A stretch of 64,000 nt of DNA from contig CANSDP010000002.1 of the NCBI GenBank assembly GCA_947645675.1, forward strand, positions 1-64,000. The letters run 5' to 3'. The first letter of the stretch is position 1; the number at the start of each line of letters is the position of its first letter. The notes under the pieces are model-generated. The model was not told the origin of the DNA. It did no database searches and saw only the letters and a list, made by a program, of their open reading frames with translations. Below are positions 42,107-50,987 of this stretch, in pieces. The stretch is from an uncultured Bacillota bacterium (GTDB lineage Bacteria; Bacillota; Clostridia; Oscillospirales; Oscillospiraceae). Position numbers and translations under genes: made by a program.

Positions 42107-42454
42107 ATGAAACTGGAAAATGAGCTGGGCGAGATCCGCATCAGCAGCGACGTATTCACCACCGTCACCGGCAGCGCCGCCACCAACTGCTACGGCGTGA
42201 AGGGCATGGCGGTCCGCTCCACCACCGACGGGCTGGTCCACCTGCTGAAGCGGGAGTCCATGTCCAAGGGCGTGAAGGTGTACTACAACGCCGGCGCCAC
42301 TGTCTCCATCGAGCTGCACATCATCGTGGAGAACGGGGTCAACCTCATGGCCGTATGCCGGTCCATCATGAGCGAGGTGCGCTATGTGGTCAGCAGGACC
42401 ACCGGAGTGGAGGTCGCCTCGGTGGACGTGTGCGTAGACTCCATGCGATTCTAA
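42107..42454 (+). CDS. Asp23/Gls24 family protein
   Basis: A 115-residue Asp23-family envelope stress protein (LENELGEIRISSDVFTTVTG, MSEVRYVVSRTTGVEVASVD). The start at 42107 follows AGGAAGG with 9-base spacing. It is paired with the downstream FakA-like gene, the same order as yloU-yloV in B. subtilis. The family coats the membrane or associates with cell-wall stress, with the mechanism unresolved. Confidence 0.93.
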   Translation: MKLENELGEIRISSDVFTTVTGSAATNCYGVKGMAVRSTTDGLVHLLKRESMSKGVKVYYNAGATVSIELHIIVENGVNLMAVCRSIMSEVRYVVSRTTGVEVASVDVCVDSMRF

Positions 42455-42482
42455 ATCATTCGCGGAAAGGAATATGCCGAAT

Positions 42483-44171
42483 ATGGTAAAAATGATCGAC
42501 GCGGCGGTATTTCAGCGGATGATGATTCACGCTCACGCCGCCATCAGCGCCCAGAAGCAGCCTATCAACGACCTGAACGTGTTCCCTGTCCCCGACGGAG
42601 ACACCGGCACCAACATGACCTTCACCATCGGAGCCGCCGCCGCCGAGATGCGGAAAAAGCAGTACGACACCGTGGGCCAGGCCGCCGGGGGCACGGCCTC
42701 CGCCCTGCTCCGGGGGGCCCGGGGCAACTCCGGCGTGATCCTGTCCCTGCTGTTCCGGGGCTTCTCCAAGGCCGTCAAGGAGAAGGAGACCATGGACGGC
42801 CGGGATCTGGCCATCGCCCTGGACTTTGGCGTGGCCGCCGCCTACAAGGCGGTTATGAAGCCCGCCGAGGGCACCATCCTCACCGTCTCCCGCATGGCCG
42901 CCGCCCGGGCCGCCGGACACGCCCGGGAGGACGACACCTTCGAGGGCGTGCTGGAGGCCGCCATTCAGGAGGGCCAGGAGGCGCTGGCCCACACCGTGGA
43001 CCAGAACCCGGTGCTGAAAAAGGCCGGGGTGGTGGACGCCGGCGGCAAGGGCTTCCTGGTCATCCTCCAGGGTATGCTGGATGAGGTCCGGGGCCTGCCC
43101 ATGCCTGAAATCGGGGAGGACAGCGATGCTCCGGCGGACAAGGCCGACTTCGAGGCCGTCAACGTGGAGGATATCACCTTCGCCTTCGACACGGTGTTTG
43201 TGGTCCGCAAATTCAAGGAGGACGCCGACCTGGAGCCCTTCCGGAAATACCTCAACTCCATCGGCGACAGTCTGGTCATCGGCGAGGACGACGAGGCCTT
43301 TAAGGTCCACGTCCACACCAACACTCCCGGCTCCGCCCTGAACGAGGCCCAGAAGTACGGTGTGCTGGAGCTGGCAAAGATCGAGAACATGCGTACCCAG
43401 GCCGAGGATCTGGCCGCCGGCAAGCACGTCCAGAGCACCGACGACCTGGACGCCATCGAGGCCGAGCTGGAGAACTCCGCTCCCGCCGCTCCCGTTCACG
43501 CCGCCCCGGAGAAGAGGTTCGGCTATGTGGCCGTCTGCGCCGGAGCGGGGCTGGAGGCCGTCTTCCGGGACCTGGGAGTGGACAGCCTGGTGGGGGGCGG
43601 TCAGACCATGAACCCCTCCACCCAGGACATCCTCAAGGCCATCGACGCCACCCCGGCGGAGATTGTCTACGTCCTGCCCAACAACAAGAACATCATCATG
43701 GCCGCCGAGCAGACCATTCCCCTGTGCGAGGACAAAAAGGTGGTGGTCCTGCCCACTAAGACGGTGCCCCAGGGTATCTCCGCCATGCTGGCCGCCGATC
43801 CGGACGCCAGTGAGGAGGACAACACCGCCGCTATGACGGACGGCTTTGCCAGCGTCCGCACCAGTGAGATCACCTACGCCGCCCGGGACTCCGATTTCGA
43901 CGGCTTCGCCATCCATCAGGGGGACTATCTGGCCCTGGTGGAGCACCAGCTCTTCGGCACCGACCAGGACCTGACCGCTATGCTGGAGCGGCTGGCCCGG
44001 TCGGAGGGCCGCCAGGAGGCTGAGTTTATCTCCATCTTCTACGGCGAGGATGTCACCGAGGAGCAGGCCCGGCGGGCGGAGGAGATCTTTGCCAAGGCCT
44101 GCCCCAACGCCGAGGTCACCCTCTTGGCGGGCGGCCAGCCGATCTACTACTATATGATCTCCGCCGAGTAG
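42483..44171 (+). CDS. fakA: DAK2-domain protein, fatty acid kinase FakA-like
   Basis: A 562-residue protein with an N-terminal DhaL/DAK2 ATP-binding domain (INDLNVFPVPDGDTGTNMTF, ARGNSGVILSLLFRGF) and the C-terminal DegV-related FakA region (VLPNNKNIIMAAEQ, VLPTKTVPQGISAML). FakA phosphorylates fatty acids bound to FakB (DegV) for phospholipid synthesis; no fakB is nearby. The start at 42483 (MVKMID) has AAAGGA 11 bases upstream; an ATG at 42474 is too close to it. Paired with Asp23. Confidence 0.9.
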   Translation: MVKMIDAAVFQRMMIHAHAAISAQKQPINDLNVFPVPDGDTGTNMTFTIGAAAAEMRKKQYDTVGQAAGGTASALLRGARGNSGVILSLLFRGFSKAVKEKETMDGRDLAIALDFGVAAAYKAVMKPAEGTILTVSRMAAARAAGHAREDDTFEGVLEAAIQEGQEALAHTVDQNPVLKKAGVVDAGGKGFLVILQGMLDEVRGLPMPEIGEDSDAPADKADFEAVNVEDITFAFDTVFVVRKFKEDADLEPFRKYLNSIGDSLVIGEDDEAFKVHVHTNTPGSALNEAQKYGVLELAKIENMRTQAEDLAAGKHVQSTDDLDAIEAELENSAPAAPVHAAPEKRFGYVAVCAGAGLEAVFRDLGVDSLVGGGQTMNPSTQDILKAIDATPAEIVYVLPNNKNIIMAAEQTIPLCEDKKVVVLPTKTVPQGISAMLAADPDASEEDNTAAMTDGFASVRTSEITYAARDSDFDGFAIHQGDYLALVEHQLFGTDQDLTAMLERLARSEGRQEAEFISIFYGEDVTEEQARRAEEIFAKACPNAEVTLLAGGQPIYYYMISAE

Positions 44172-44187
44172 ATTCCCTTCCGCGATA

Positions 44188-44231
44188 AAATCCCGGTCCG
44201 TTCTCTCTGTGAAATAGACCGGGATTTTTTG
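44188..44231 (+). terminator. Terminator after fakA
   Basis: AAAATCCCGGTC / GACCGGGATTTTTT around an 18-base loop. Confidence 0.8.
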
Positions 44232-44239
44232 TTTTACCG

Positions 44240-44268
44240 TTTACAGCGGCGGGCCTTTGTTGTATAAT
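44240..44268 (+). promoter_or_regulatory. Promoter of the hemerythrin gene
   Basis: TTTACA, 17-base spacer, TATAAT. Confidence 0.7.
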
Positions 44269-44315
44269 GAACAGGCTTAGAAAACCAGACCCGGTGAGGA
44301 AAGGATGGATTATGT

Positions 44316-45683
44316 ATGGACACGTGTTTTGAGTGGCGCGAGGAGTACAACATCGGGGTTGACACCATTGACAGAGAGCATGAGCGGCTCTTCAAAATCA
44401 TCAACAAGCTGTACCGGTTCCGGGAGGAGCAGAAGGACAGCCAGTGGACCTGCCAGGAGGGCGTAAAGTTCTTCAAGGGCCACACCATGAAGCACTTCGC
44501 CGACGAGGAGGAGTATATGGCCTCCATCGGCTATGAGGGTCTGGAGCGGCACAGGCGCATCCACAACAACTTTCGGGAAAACACCCTGCCGGCCCTGGAG
44601 CTGGAGCTGGAGCGGTGCGGCTACTCCCCGGACTCGGTGGAGCACTTTTTGGGAGTGTGCACCGGCTGGCTGATCGGCCACACCCTGACCGAGGACCAGG
44701 CCATTACGGGAAAGGGCACCAGCGTGTGGAAGGACCTCCTTCCCGGCGAGGAGCTGGCCAGCGTGAAAAAGATCATCGTCCGGCTGATCTTTGATATGTT
44801 CCGCCTGGAGTCCCAGGTCATCAGCGACACCTACGGCGGGGAAAAGTTCGGCAAGGGCGTGTACTACCGCCTGGTCTATGGCAACAACAAGGTAAAGAAG
44901 ATGCAGGAGATCATCCTGGTCTTTGAGGAGAAGCTGCTGCTGAACACGGTGGGCCGGGCGATGGGACTGCTGTCCGGCAAGCTGGACAACATGCTCATTA
45001 ACGCCGCCCGGTATACCGCCCAGCAATTCGCGGGCCGGGTGATGGAGTACCTTCCGGATGTAAAGACCTATGAGCTGAAGGAGGAAAATCTGCTCACCTA
45101 TGAGCAGTTCCAGCGGGTGTTCAAGCGGGAGAAGCCGCAGATCAGCCTTTTGCTCAACACCGGCGGCGCCGGCTACTTCGCCTACGTCGCCATTGCCCCC
45201 CACCTTCTGGAGAAGGGCGTGGGCACCCCCATCGAGGCGGAAAACGCCTTGACGGAGGTGGAGCGCTACTTAGCCACCCGGGCCCAACAGGCGGCCCAGG
45301 AGGAGCGGGAGCACAAGAAGAAGGTCCTGGTGGTGGACGACTCCATGACCATCCGCCACAGCATCAAGCAGCTGCTGGAGCCCGAGTATGAGGTCGCCCA
45401 GGCCGAGTCCGGCGTGGCCGCGATCCGGACCATCACGCTGAACCGGCCCGACCTGGTGCTGCTGGACTACGAGATGCCGGTGGTGGACGGCAAGCAGACC
45501 CTGGAAATGCTCCGGTTTGACAAGTCCTTCGCCAGCATCCCCGTCATTTTCCTCACCGGGCGGGACGACCCGGAGCTGGTCCGGGACCTGCTGTCCATGA
45601 AGCCGGCGGGCTATTTGCTCAAATACCTCAAGCCCGATCAGATCAAGGGCAAAATCGACGCCTTCTTCGCGAAACAGAAATAA
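44316..45683 (+). CDS. Bacteriohemerythrin fused to a response regulator receiver
   Basis: A 455-residue three-part protein. Residues 1-135 are a hemerythrin domain with the di-iron ligand pattern: His in IDREHERLF, HTMKHFADEEEYM, HRRIHNNF and GHTLTEDQA. Residues ~150-310 are an alpha/beta domain vaguely like CheX phosphatases (LSGKLDNMLINAARYTAQQF). Residues ~330-455 are a receiver with phospho-Asp in LVLLDYEMPVVDG and Lys in AGYLLKYLKP. No output domain is present. An oxygen- or NO-responsive input to chemotaxis-like phosphotransfer is plausible; no kinase lies adjacent. Confidence 0.88.
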   Translation: MDTCFEWREEYNIGVDTIDREHERLFKIINKLYRFREEQKDSQWTCQEGVKFFKGHTMKHFADEEEYMASIGYEGLERHRRIHNNFRENTLPALELELERCGYSPDSVEHFLGVCTGWLIGHTLTEDQAITGKGTSVWKDLLPGEELASVKKIIVRLIFDMFRLESQVISDTYGGEKFGKGVYYRLVYGNNKVKKMQEIILVFEEKLLLNTVGRAMGLLSGKLDNMLINAARYTAQQFAGRVMEYLPDVKTYELKEENLLTYEQFQRVFKREKPQISLLLNTGGAGYFAYVAIAPHLLEKGVGTPIEAENALTEVERYLATRAQQAAQEEREHKKKVLVVDDSMTIRHSIKQLLEPEYEVAQAESGVAAIRTITLNRPDLVLLDYEMPVVDGKQTLEMLRFDKSFASIPVIFLTGRDDPELVRDLLSMKPAGYLLKYLKPDQIKGKIDAFFAKQK

Positions 45684-45689
45684 TACATC

Positions 45690-45717
45690 ACGGCCCGCCG
45701 GTTTCCCGGCGGGCCGT
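45690..45717 (+). terminator. Hairpin after the hemerythrin gene
   Basis: A 12-bp stem ACGGCCCGCCGG / CCGGCGGGCCGT; the tail is A-rich rather than T-rich, so termination may be weak. Confidence 0.55.
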
Positions 45718-45727
45718 AAAAAATACC

Positions 45728-45756
45728 TTGAATCTTCCCGAAAACTGTGTTATAGT
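45728..45756 (+). promoter_or_regulatory. Promoter of the WG-repeat gene
   Basis: TTGAAT, 17-base spacer, TATAGT. Confidence 0.6.
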
Positions 45757-45762
45757 AAGCTC

Positions 45763-46060
45763 ACGAGGCAAATAAAGGCAGGACGTGGGGTGGTCGCAAC
45801 ACCCCGCGCCCCTATGCGGGAGAAGGGTCCTCCCACACAACAGCTATGCTGCGCCATCCCTAATTATATCGGAAAAACCGCCCATTTACAAGGGGCGGTT
45901 TGTGGGGTTGTGTTGATCATATGCGGTGTGGGATTATTTATCCTGCGCCGCTTTTGTTTGTCTCGGCGGGAAAAGCCCTGGAGGGCCGGTTTTTCAAAGC
46001 CCTCCGGGGGGAAGTACCGCCGGGATTTCTCCTCGAATTTATGTAAAAGGAGCAAACAAA
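45763..46060 (+). promoter_or_regulatory. Long structured 5' leader of the WG-repeat gene
   Basis: About 300 untranslated bases separate the promoter from the ATG. Visible hairpins include GGGGTG-GTCGCAA-CACCCC (45787-45804), AAACCGCCC/GGGGCGGTTT (near 45874-45900, with a weak T-tail) and paired GGAGGGCC/GGCCCTCC-like segments near 45980-46010. No known riboswitch consensus is satisfied. It could be a regulatory leader of unknown class. Confidence 0.4.
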
Positions 46061-47938
46061 ATGAGAAAAAAAGCATTATCCCTAGCGCTGGCTCTGGCGA
46101 CGTGCCTGGGCCTGATGGCCGTCCCGGCTTCAGCGGCGGGAGCCACCTTGACGGAGATCATTTCGCCGGAGACCGAAAAGTATCTTGCCGGTAGACATTC
46201 GGATTCATTGATAGTTTATTCTGAGGGAATCATCTGGAATGGGGGAGGTTATGCCGGCGCCTTTGACACAACGGGCAAGATCATCGTGGAACCTGATATT
46301 TACTATAACGGTTTGTATTCACGGAACTTCCATGAGGGCATCGCTCTGGTGCGAAAGGACGGGGAAATATTTGGTATGGACACAAACGGTCGTGAGCTTT
46401 TCAGTCTTGGTTCTGGTGAAATTGATTTTTCACGTGTCAACTCGTTCTCGGATGGCCTTTGTAAGATGTACTCATTGTCGGAAAAAGCATACGGCTATAT
46501 AGACAAGTCGGGCAAGACGGTGCTCCCCTTTGAGTATGATGAAAAGACAGGGGATTTCCACGATGGGCTGGCTTTAGTCTACGACTCCGCTAACGCCTAC
46601 TGGGGTTATATGGACAAGACGGGCAAGCTTGCCATCCCCTATCAGTTTACCGAGGCGGGCTATTTTTACAATGGTGTCGCGCCGGTGAAGCTGGGCAACC
46701 GCTGGACGCTCATTGACACGACGGGCAAGGACCTGCTTCCCCAGCAATACCGATTTATTCGTGATAATAAGGATGGTTGGATAGATTACGTCACCCCGGT
46801 GGGCTTCTTGGTGGGGAAACTGGATGACCGCGGCTACACCGTCGAGGGTGCGTTTATCAACAGAGCCGGACAGGTGGTAAGCGATGGCTTTTCTACTCAG
46901 ATGGATGGATTTACCGACGGCATGGCAAGGGTACAAGCGAAGTCCAGTGGTATGGGAAAATATGGATTTCTCAATGAGAACGGCGTCCTGGTTGTCCCCT
47001 GCCAGTATAGCAGCGCTGAGGACTTCCGCGACGGCTACGCCTTGGTACAGGCCCAGTATGATGGCCCTTGGAACATTATCGACAAAGCGGGCAATGTGAC
47101 CGGAACAATAGACAAGGACAAAAAGCCCAGCAACGCCGGCAACGGCTGTTTTAAAATTTCGAGCTACGAGTCCGGCAGGAGCAGGTCCGGCTTTGTGGAC
47201 GCTACCGGCAAGGAGATTGTGCCCTGCAAGTACGCCGAAGTCAAGGATTTCTCCGGCGGCGTGGCCCCAGTGAGTAACTTTGAGAATAAGTGGGGCTTTG
47301 TGAACACTGACGGAACGGAGATCGTGCCCTGCAAATATAGCTGGGTGTTTGACGTTACAAGTATAGACGCAAATGGACAGCAAACAAAGGGGTCCGGTAT
47401 TTATAGGGTGCAGGATACGGCTGGTTACAGCTACCTGAAATCCTCCGGCTGGACCGCCCCGGCCACGCCTAGTACTCCTACCGAACCCACCACACCCACC
47501 ACGCCGTCCGGAACCGCCACCGCCAACCCCACCAACGACAAGCTGACCTCTGACGGCGTGCTCCAGAACCCCACCGTGTACAAGATCGGCGACAGCAACT
47601 ACTTCAAAATCCGCGACCTTGCGGCGATCCTGAACGGCACCGAGAAGCAGTTCTCCGTGGGCTACGACAACGAGAAAAAATCCGTCACCGCCACCACCGG
47701 CCAGGGCTATACCAAGCTGGACGGCGACTTGGCGGGCCCGCCCGCCGGTCAGGAGACCGCAGAGGCCAGCAGCGACGCGATCTACGTCAACGGCCAGAAG
47801 GTGGAGGCCGAGGTCTATAAGATCGGCGGCAATAACTACTTCAAGCTCCGCGACCTGGGCAAGGCCCTGAACTTCTATGTGGGCTGGAGCCAGGAACAAG
47901 GTATGTTCATCGAAACAGATAAGCCCTACAGCGAATAA
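46061..47938 (+). CDS. Exported WG-repeat protein with copper-amine-oxidase-N-like domain
   Basis: A 625-residue secreted protein. Signal peptide residues 1-25 (MRKKALSLALALATCLGLMA). About eight to ten WG-type repeats fill residues 60-470, e.g. GYIDKSGKTVLPFEYDEKTG, GYMDKTGKLAIPYQFTEAG and GFVDATGKEIVPCKYAEV. A Thr/Pro linker (TPSTPTEPTTPTTPS) precedes a C-terminal copper-amine-oxidase-N-like domain with two copies of VYKIGDSNYFKIRDLAAIL / VYKIGGNNYFKLRDLGKAL. It is probably cell-surface bound. AAAAGGAGC precedes the ATG at 46061. Confidence 0.87.
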   Translation: MRKKALSLALALATCLGLMAVPASAAGATLTEIISPETEKYLAGRHSDSLIVYSEGIIWNGGGYAGAFDTTGKIIVEPDIYYNGLYSRNFHEGIALVRKDGEIFGMDTNGRELFSLGSGEIDFSRVNSFSDGLCKMYSLSEKAYGYIDKSGKTVLPFEYDEKTGDFHDGLALVYDSANAYWGYMDKTGKLAIPYQFTEAGYFYNGVAPVKLGNRWTLIDTTGKDLLPQQYRFIRDNKDGWIDYVTPVGFLVGKLDDRGYTVEGAFINRAGQVVSDGFSTQMDGFTDGMARVQAKSSGMGKYGFLNENGVLVVPCQYSSAEDFRDGYALVQAQYDGPWNIIDKAGNVTGTIDKDKKPSNAGNGCFKISSYESGRSRSGFVDATGKEIVPCKYAEVKDFSGGVAPVSNFENKWGFVNTDGTEIVPCKYSWVFDVTSIDANGQQTKGSGIYRVQDTAGYSYLKSSGWTAPATPSTPTEPTTPTTPSGTATANPTNDKLTSDGVLQNPTVYKIGDSNYFKIRDLAAILNGTEKQFSVGYDNEKKSVTATTGQGYTKLDGDLAGPPAGQETAEASSDAIYVNGQKVEAEVYKIGGNNYFKLRDLGKALNFYVGWSQEQGMFIETDKPYSE

Positions 47939-47946
47939 TAAGCAGA

Positions 47947-47975
47947 AAAACAGCGCCGGACACTGGCGCTGTTTT
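47947..47975. terminator. Bidirectional terminator
   Basis: A perfect 11-bp stem AAAACAGCGCC / GGCGCTGTTTT between the convergent WG and YihY genes. Confidence 0.85.
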
Positions 47976-48829
47976 CAACGTTTCAGCCTGTTTTCCAGCA
48001 CCCTGCCCACCACGGCGCCCATCAGGAGGATATTGCCGCACAGGTAGAGCCAGACCAGGAGGATAATCAGGGAGGCCAGGGAGCCGTAGACCAGGGCGTA
48101 GCGGGAAGACATCCCGATAAACCAGGAGAACAGCACCGACGCGGCCACAATCGCCAGAGCGGCCAGCAGGGAGGAGAGCACCACCACCCGGGAGCGCATC
48201 GCCCGCCTGGGGGTGCCCGCCCGGTAGACGATGAGCACCAGCAGAAGCACAAAGCAGAACAGAAGCAGGTAGCGCGTCCACCGCCACAGGCTGGACAGGG
48301 CGGACAGGGGGATGTGCTCGGCAATCAGCCGGGGCAGGTTTTCCTCCAGAAGCCAGAAGAACCACTCGCCGGTGAAAATGACCACCACTGACAGGTAGAT
48401 GGTGAGCAAAAACAGAACCGACAGCAGCACGCTGAGGACCACCCGCCGGAGGGTATGGACGTTCTGTCTGCCGTGGAGCTCGTCCAGCACCGCCAGCAGG
48501 GTCCGCAGACCCGCCGAGGCGGAGATCAGGATGGTAAACAGGCCGGCCAGCAGCAATGCCCCGGACTGGCTGTCCGCCACATAGCCCAGATAGTCCCGCA
48601 TCACCAGCAGCGCCCCCTCGGGCAGAAGCTGGTCCAGCGATTCCAGAAGATTCTCCAAATCCAGGTGAAACAGGCCGATGAAGTAGTTGACGAACATCAA
48701 CAGGGGGAACAGGGTCAAAATCAGAAAGTAGGACAGCGCCGCCGCCGCCCGGGGCGCGCCCACCCGCAGATAGAGCTCCGCCGTCTCCAGTCCAAAGGAG
48801 ACCGGCGGGAGCGAGAGGAGCTTTTTCAT
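47975..48829 (-). CDS. YihY/BrkB family membrane protein
   Basis: A 284-residue protein with six hydrophobic segments and the family's N-terminal YLRVGAPRAAAALSYFLILT and FPLLMFVNYFIGLF stretches, then LLLAGLFTILISASAGLRTL and a C-terminal LIILLVWLYLCGNILLMGAV. The family was once annotated as RNase BN; its real role is unknown. AAAGGAGG lies 9 bases before the ATG. Confidence 0.88.
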   Translation of the reverse strand: MKKLLSLPPVSFGLETAELYLRVGAPRAAAALSYFLILTLFPLLMFVNYFIGLFHLDLENLLESLDQLLPEGALLVMRDYLGYVADSQSGALLLAGLFTILISASAGLRTLLAVLDELHGRQNVHTLRRVVLSVLLSVLFLLTIYLSVVVIFTGEWFFWLLEENLPRLIAEHIPLSALSSLWRWTRYLLLFCFVLLLVLIVYRAGTPRRAMRSRVVVLSSLLAALAIVAASVLFSWFIGMSSRYALVYGSLASLIILLVWLYLCGNILLMGAVVGRVLENRLKR

Positions 48830-48907
48830 GGGCTGGGCCTCCTTTGAGCCTCCCTCAGAGAGGGGCCGATTTTTACAATTCTACCACACAGCTCCGGAAA
48901 ATAAATA

Positions 48908-48939
48908 CGAAAAAAGCCGTCTGTTCCTCAGACGGCTTT
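48908..48939 (-). terminator. Terminator of rpsT
   Basis: AAAGCCGTCTG / CAGACGGCTTT with a 5-base loop; on the minus strand a T-run follows. Confidence 0.85.
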
Positions 48940-48954
48940 CAACGCGCTTCATGC

Positions 48955-49218
48955 TCAAGCCAGCTTGCTCAGCTTGATGGTCATCTTGCTCTTCTTGTTG
49001 GCGGCATTATTGCGGTGCAGCAGACCCCGGGCAGCGGCCTTGTCCACCGCCTTGACAGCCACCTTGTAAGCGGCATCGGCCTCGCTGCGGTTGCCTTCGG
49101 CCACCGCGGCCTCAAACTTCTTAATGTTGGTCTTCAGCGCGGACCTCGCGGCCTTGTTCTGCGCGGCCTTGGCCTGAGACACCAGAACGCGCTTCTTAGC
49201 AGACTTAATATTCGGCAA
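48955..49218 (-). CDS. rpsT: 30S ribosomal protein S20
   Basis: An 87-residue basic helical S20 that binds 16S rRNA (PNIKSAKKRVLVSQ, AAARGLLHRNNAANKKSKMT). The start is taken as TTG at 49218, because AGGAGG (49227-49232) lies 8 bases upstream and S20 normally starts MPNIKSAKKR; a GTG at 49227 would overlap the ribosome site. It is divergent from gpr, a common order in Firmicutes. Confidence 0.94.
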   Translation of the reverse strand: MPNIKSAKKRVLVSQAKAAQNKAARSALKTNIKKFEAAVAEGNRSEADAAYKVAVKAVDKAAARGLLHRNNAANKKSKMTIKLSKLA

Positions 49219-49418
49219 ACCAAACACCTCCTCCGATTTTCAATCTCTTATTTGGATGAAAATACACCCATGCAGATTTGTATTGTACCACCCTCCGGCA
49301 GAAAAATCAACTGTTTTTTCAAAAAAATTCGTTTCCCTGGATAGTTTTTTCAAAGCCGCAAAAGCTAGGGTGGATCTGGGCATATTTCACAACATGTTGA
49401 ACGGAGGAGGCGGGCGGT

Positions 49419-50309
49419 ATGCTGGTACGGCGGACCGACCTGGCGCTGGAGGCCAGGGAGCTTTGGCAGGAACGGACAGGGGCGGTGACCGCCCTGCCCG
49501 GGGTGGAGGCCTGGGACAGCGCCCGGGAGGGCATCCCGGTGAGCACCGTCAAGGTGCTGGACAGCCGGGGGGAGGAGGCCCTGGGCAAGCCGGCGGGCTG
49601 TTACGTCACCCTGACCCTGGAGGGGCTGGCCCGCCGGGAGGAGGACATCTTCCGCCGGGCCGTTGAGGCGGCGGCGGCGGAGCTGTCCGCTCTGCTCCAG
49701 CCCGTCCCGCCGGAGGGGCTGGTCCTGGTGGCCGGGCTGGGCAACCGGGCCATCACCCCCGACGCCGTGGGCCCCAAGGTCCACCAGAACGTGCTGGTCA
49801 CCCGGCATCTGGTGCGGCAAATGCCGGAGCACTTCGGTGCCCTCCGCCCGGTGGCCTCCCTGGCGGCGGAGGTGATGGGCACCACCGGCGTGGAGAGCGG
49901 CGAGCTGGTGCGGGCGGTATGCGAGAAAATCCGGCCCGCCTGCGTCATCGCGGTGGACGCCCTGGCCTCCCGGTCGCTGGCCCGGCTGTGCAAAACGGTG
50001 CAGCTGGCCGACACCGGAATTACCCCCGGCTCCGGCGTGGGCAACCACCGTATGGGCCTGACCCGGGACACCCTGGGCGTGCCCGTCATCGCTGTGGGCG
50101 TGCCCACCGTGGTGGACGGGGCCACCCTGGCCGCCGACCTTCTGGGCACTGACGAGCTGCCCGACCTCCACGGAGACGGCGGCCTGCTGGTCACCCCCAA
50201 GGACATCGACAGCCAGGTTAACGACCTGTCCAAGGTGATCGGTTACGCCATCAGTATGGCCCTCCAGCCGGGCATGGCCCTGGAGGAACTGGAGCTTCTT
50301 CTCAGCTGA
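49419..50309 (+). CDS. gpr: GPR endopeptidase (germination protease)
   Basis: A 296-residue A25-family aspartic-like protease that degrades small acid-soluble spore proteins at germination. It begins VRRTDLALEARELWQERTGA, with the propeptide region and VAGLGNRAITPDAVGPKV, IAVDALASRSLARLCKTVQL, ADTGITPGSGVGNHR typical of GPR. ACGGAGGAGGC precedes the ATG. The organism is therefore expected to form spores. Confidence 0.95.
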   Translation: MLVRRTDLALEARELWQERTGAVTALPGVEAWDSAREGIPVSTVKVLDSRGEEALGKPAGCYVTLTLEGLARREEDIFRRAVEAAAAELSALLQPVPPEGLVLVAGLGNRAITPDAVGPKVHQNVLVTRHLVRQMPEHFGALRPVASLAAEVMGTTGVESGELVRAVCEKIRPACVIAVDALASRSLARLCKTVQLADTGITPGSGVGNHRMGLTRDTLGVPVIAVGVPTVVDGATLAADLLGTDELPDLHGDGGLLVTPKDIDSQVNDLSKVIGYAISMALQPGMALEELELLLS

Positions 50310-50313
50310 TTTT

Positions 50314-50340
50314 GCGCCCCCCTGGGGGCGCTCTTTTTTT
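50314..50340 (+). terminator. Terminator after gpr
   Basis: GCGCCCCC / GGGGGCGC with a CT loop and seven Ts. Confidence 0.85.
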
Positions 50341-50354
50341 GCCCGCCTCCGCTG

Positions 50355-50383
50355 TTGACAGGCATAGCGCTCACTGCTATCAT
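50355..50383 (+). promoter_or_regulatory. Promoter of cassette 1
   Basis: TTGACA, 17-base spacer, TATCAT. Closely matched by the cassette 2 promoter at 53443-53471. Confidence 0.7.
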
Positions 50384-50412
50384 TGAGATATATTTTAAGA
50401 CTGCCGGGCGGA

Positions 50413-50430
50413 TGTAAACCTGTGTTTACA
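50413..50430 (+). promoter_or_regulatory. Conserved palindrome in the cassette 1 leader
   Basis: TGTAAAC-CTGT-GTTTACA, a perfect 7-4-7 palindrome about 30 bases after the -10. The same palindrome, with one loop change, lies in the cassette 2 leader, while surrounding leader sequence has diverged. It is the likely operator of the cassette's own XRE regulator. Confidence 0.65.
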
Positions 50431-50499
50431 TTTCCGTTTTTGTATAGAATTGCCAATGTCAACAGGTGATGGTTGCCTTTTTGGGGGAGGAGCACTAAA

Positions 50500-50961
50500 A
50501 TGAACGCAAAGCAGACGATTAGGAGCATTAGAACAGAACGGGGTATTTCTCAGGAGACCCTGGCGGAGCTGCTGGAGGTCTCCCGTCAGACCATCTCCAA
50601 GTGGGAAAACGGCCAGGGCCGGCCCTCTGCCGACAGCGTCGCAAAGCTGAGCGAGGTATTCGGCATACCGGCGGAGGCCTTTCTAAAGGATGATTGGGTC
50701 CCGCCGGAGGAAAAGCCGCCGGAAATCCAGGTTGTCGAGGTCCCGGTGGAGATCAAGGTTGAGGTCCCCGTGGAGGTCCCCCGGCCCAGAAATTACCGCC
50801 TGCTGGCCCTGCTGGCCGCTGTGGTTTTGGCGGCGGGTGTTCTGATTGGCACGCTGCTCTTCCGGGAACGCCCTGAAGAATCTGTTTCACAATCAACTTT
50901 AGAGAGCGAGGTGATAGATGTCCCGTCTATGGGGGGAATTGATTTACTTCCCCTGGAGTAA
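50500..50961 (+). CDS. Single-pass membrane XRE regulator, cassette 1
   Basis: A 153-residue protein. Residues 1-65 are an XRE HTH (IRSIRTERGISQETLAELLE, VSRQTISKWENGQGRPSADS). A spacer of EVPVE-type repeats (IQVVEVPVEIKVEVPVEVP) leads to one membrane helix near 105-127 (YRLLALLAAVVLAAGVLIGT) and an acidic extracytoplasmic tail of about 25 residues. It looks like a membrane-tethered regulator able to read outside signals. The start at 50500 follows GGAGGAG. It is 26 bases before a small exported protein. The paralogue at 53601 is nearly identical in the HTH and membrane parts. Confidence 0.85.
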   Translation: MNAKQTIRSIRTERGISQETLAELLEVSRQTISKWENGQGRPSADSVAKLSEVFGIPAEAFLKDDWVPPEEKPPEIQVVEVPVEIKVEVPVEVPRPRNYRLLALLAAVVLAAGVLIGTLLFRERPEESVSQSTLESEVIDVPSMGGIDLLPLE

Positions 50962-50987
50962 CTTGCATTAGGAAGGGGGTGAATTTC

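Noticed and set aside
45763-46060. Cyclic-di-GMP (GEMM) riboswitch in the WG-repeat leader
   Set aside because: A GGCAAA and a GGACG-like string occur, but the paired helices and the conserved GACGCAAAGCC core of the class are missing.
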